6,841 nucleotides of DNA from Bacillota bacterium (GTDB taxonomy: Bacteria > Bacillota_I > Bacilli_A > MOL361 > Turicibacteraceae): positions 1 to 6,841 of the forward strand of contig DNGE01000097.1 in assembly GCA_003486705.1 (NCBI GenBank), written 5' to 3'. The notes beneath the pieces are model-generated. The model was not told the origin of the DNA. It was given only the letters and a program-made list of their open reading frames with translations, and did not search any database. This document shows, piece by piece, positions 5,509-6,841 of the stretch. Position numbers and translations under genes: made by a program. Within the stretch, counting starts at the first letter, position 1. Every line of letters begins with the position of its first letter.

Positions 5509-6072
5509 ATGAGAGTCAATCGCATATTTTTATTCATTTATGATTTGTTTATCATACTTGCTTATGTCTTGAGATTCTTAATGGTTGGTCCGATATTGTT
5601 TGGGAGTACCCTTGCTTTTTATATATCATTTGTCCTTGTTGCCGCGTTACTATATTATTTAAATAAACAAACATATTTACACCCGTCAGCTTTAGAAGTT
5701 GTCGCATATTATGTTAATTTAATTGTTGCACATCACTACTATGGAAATTCTGATGATACGTATAATGAAGAAGATCTTGGATTTATAACAGATGAATTTT
5801 TGCACAGTCCAAACTTCGAACAGTTTTTCTACCACGAGTTTAACTTCAAATCGAGTGGGGCTTATCACTTTAAAATGAAGATGACCATTTATAACGAAAC
5901 TTACAATCATACGTCTATTATTATTAAAACAGTTGATGATAAGTATATAAAATTTGAAGTTGTGAAAGAAACAACAGATGCCCTATCCGCCTTCTTATAC
6001 GAATGGAAAATTGATAAAATTGAGTATACAGATCGATTAACGTTTGAACGAGCAAAACGAGGCTTGGAATGA
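5509..6072 (+). CDS. Unrecognised membrane protein with two N-terminal helices and a soluble C-terminal domain
   Basis: I do not recognise the family of this 187-residue protein. Two hydrophobic stretches, at about 5-25 (IFLFIYDLFIILAYVLRFL) and 27-51 (GPILFGSTLAFYISFVLVAA and on), should form a helical hairpin with a very short turn. Residues 53-78 are less hydrophobic and rich in His/Tyr (HPSALEVVAYYVN, HHYYGN). From about 80 to 187 the protein is polar, with acidic and aromatic residues and alternating strand-like segments (AYHFKMKMTIYNETYNHTSIIIK). It has no cysteines and no obvious catalytic motif. Positive residues at the N-terminus suggest the tail faces the cytoplasm. GC is low (about 25% over 5521-5580). 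It lies 80 bases behind dcuC with no terminator between, so it may be co-transcribed, though a -10 box also lies in the gap. A role in transport is not shown. Confidence 0.75.
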   Translation: MRVNRIFLFIYDLFIILAYVLRFLMVGPILFGSTLAFYISFVLVAALLYYLNKQTYLHPSALEVVAYYVNLIVAHHYYGNSDDTYNEEDLGFITDEFLHSPNFEQFFYHEFNFKSSGAYHFKMKMTIYNETYNHTSIIIKTVDDKYIKFEVVKETTDALSAFLYEWKIDKIEYTDRLTFERAKRGLE

Positions 6073-6081
6073 AAAATAGAT

Positions 6082-6119
6082 AAACCAGCGTGACATAAAT
6101 AGAAGTCACGCTGGTTTTT
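6082..6119 (+). terminator. Rho-independent terminator after the membrane-protein gene
   Basis: A perfect 13-bp stem pairs AAACCAGCGTGAC (6082-6094) with 6105-6117. The loop is 10 bases and the right arm ends in TTTTT. It starts 10 bases after the TGA stop. Confidence 0.9.
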
Positions 6120-6163
6120 ATATACGGTTGTTTACTTATAATTAAACCAAGATATGACCGAGC

Positions 6164-6204
6164 AACTAAAAAAACATCATTCATAGGATGATGTTTTTTT
6201 AGTT
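6164..6204. terminator. Terminator of the exonuclease gene, symmetrical on both strands
   Basis: A perfect 17-bp stem (6164-6180 with 6188-6204) has a 7-base loop. A GATGATG-type core is flanked by A7 on one side and T7 on the other, so a U-run forms on either strand. It directly abuts the exonuclease stop codon at 6205. It mainly serves the minus-strand gene and backs up the terminator at 6082-6119. Confidence 0.88.
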
Positions 6205-6777
6205 CTAAACATTTTTAGACAGTAACTCCACAATTGTCCGACACTCTAAGTAAAGTTCACCGGTCACTAAACAGTCATTAATAGCAGTATGTGAATCGAT
6301 TGTTATGTCCATCGCCCTTTTTAATGTTTCTAACTTGTAATTATCGACTGTAAAAGGGGCGTAGGATTTTGCCATTTTTAATGTGTCAATAATCATATTT
6401 TTAACGGGCGGGTAATCGTATTGCATTAAATTTCGATTTAGGACATTAATATCAAATGCAGCGTTATGTGCAACAATAGGATAATGGTCAATAAATTGAA
6501 TTAGCGATGGTAATACGTCTGAAATAGTTGGCGCATTGAACACATCATCATTTGAAATACCCGTGAGTTCGGTGATGTTAGAAGGGATTTCACGTAGAGG
6601 ATTGACATTTTGCTTAAACATTTTAACAGGCTTCCCTGCTTCATATAAAATAGCACCGATTTGTATTATTTCGTCTGAAAGGGGCGATAATCCTGTCATT
6701 TCAAAATCTAGAACAACAAATTGAAGTGGATAAGTTGTCGGTAAGTTGAAGTGTTTGGTACATGTGAATGGTTTCAT
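6205..6777 (-). CDS. DnaQ/PolC-like DEDDh 3'-5' exonuclease
   Basis: This is a 190-residue stand-alone exonuclease of the DnaQ (epsilon-like) DEDDh family. Exo I is VVLDFEMTGLSP with Asp24 and Glu26. IIQIGAI (about 37-43) is the usual following strand. Exo II is HNAAFDINVLNR with Asp99. Exo III is SHTAINDC with His163 and Asp168. All five catalytic residues are therefore present. The length suits a single nuclease domain with no polymerase, helicase or BRCT part. About 18 residues (MKPFTCTKHFNLPTTYPL) precede the domain, slightly longer than minimal members. The family removes 3' nucleotides from DNA or RNA; the specific role (proofreading, repair or RNA trimming) cannot be read here. GGAGGAGG at 6789-6782 precedes the ATG at 6777. 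A longer TTG start at 6798 would run through the SD and is rejected. Confidence 0.9.
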   Translation of the reverse strand: MKPFTCTKHFNLPTTYPLQFVVLDFEMTGLSPLSDEIIQIGAILYEAGKPVKMFKQNVNPLREIPSNITELTGISNDDVFNAPTISDVLPSLIQFIDHYPIVAHNAAFDINVLNRNLMQYDYPPVKNMIIDTLKMAKSYAPFTVDNYKLETLKRAMDITIDSHTAINDCLVTGELYLECRTIVELLSKNV

Positions 6778-6815
6778 AGAACCTCCTCCTTTTTCCAATT
6801 CTTTACTATATTATA
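6778..6815 (-). promoter_or_regulatory. Exonuclease promoter -10 and double Shine-Dalgarno sequence
   Basis: On the minus strand a perfect TATAAT (6815-6810) lies 32 bases ahead of the ATG at 6777. The region 17 bases further upstream (TTCTTT) is a weak -35. GGAGGAGG (6789-6782) follows, leaving 4 or 7 bases to the ATG depending on which GGAGG pairs. Confidence 0.5.
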
Positions 6816-6841
6816 TGTCCGTGTTAAGATATAAAGAAGAA

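Noticed and set aside
6778..6798. N-terminal extension of the exonuclease (MEKGGGS) from a TTG at 6798
   Set aside because: The Gly-Gly-Gly codons are the Shine-Dalgarno sequence itself, read as protein.
3346..6841. Idea that helicase, zinc-ribbon protein, membrane protein and exonuclease form a defence cassette
   Set aside because: They are on separate transcription units in differing orientations with terminators between, interrupted by a metabolic transporter, and none has a defence-specific domain.

Overview
The window looks like an ordinary chromosomal segment of a low-GC Gram-positive bacterium (Bacillota). The basis is the RNase J tail, strong Shine-Dalgarno sequences (GGAGG-type) before most genes, TATAAT-type -10 boxes, compact U-tailed hairpin terminators and AT-rich coding sequence. 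TGA is used as a stop (end of the gene at 5509-6072) and tryptophan is TGG, so recoded Mollicutes are unlikely. A genus cannot be fixed from the sequence; a Turicibacter/Erysipelotrichia-like or other fermentative gut Firmicute would fit the anaerobic C4-dicarboxylate carrier, but this is a guess.

Layout, left to right. Bases 1-239 are the last 78 codons of an RNase J ribonuclease. A short AT-rich leader with a cre-like palindrome leads into an alpha/beta hydrolase of the cinnamoyl-esterase type (346-1095, +). A bidirectional terminator (1094-1144) separates it from a convergent UvrD/PcrA-like superfamily 1 helicase (1163-3337, -). A 150-bp divergent promoter region follows, then a small coiled-coil/zinc-ribbon protein (3491-3871, +) with its own terminator. 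Next come a DcuC-family C4-dicarboxylate transporter (4073-5428, +) and, after an 80-bp gap containing a long-spaced inverted repeat around a -10 box, an unrecognised two-helix membrane protein (5509-6072, +) with a terminator. The window closes with a convergent DEDDh 3'-5' exonuclease (6205-6777, -), which has its own terminator and promoter.

The genes do not form an obvious pathway. They appear to be mostly single-gene transcription units, with terminators after every complete gene except dcuC. The only plausible co-transcribed pair is dcuC and the membrane protein, because no terminator is visible between them. The helicase and exonuclease both act on DNA but lie on separate units about 3 kb apart.

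I found no CRISPR array, tRNA, rRNA, insertion sequence, toxin-antitoxin pair or defence cassette, and no convincing undescribed system. The items most worth a second look are the inverted-repeat operator candidate at 5440-5489, the cre-like site at 308-323, start codons that the ribosome-binding sites move away from the longest reading frame (two of them TTG), the unrecognised membrane protein, and the base-composition step inside the hydrolase.
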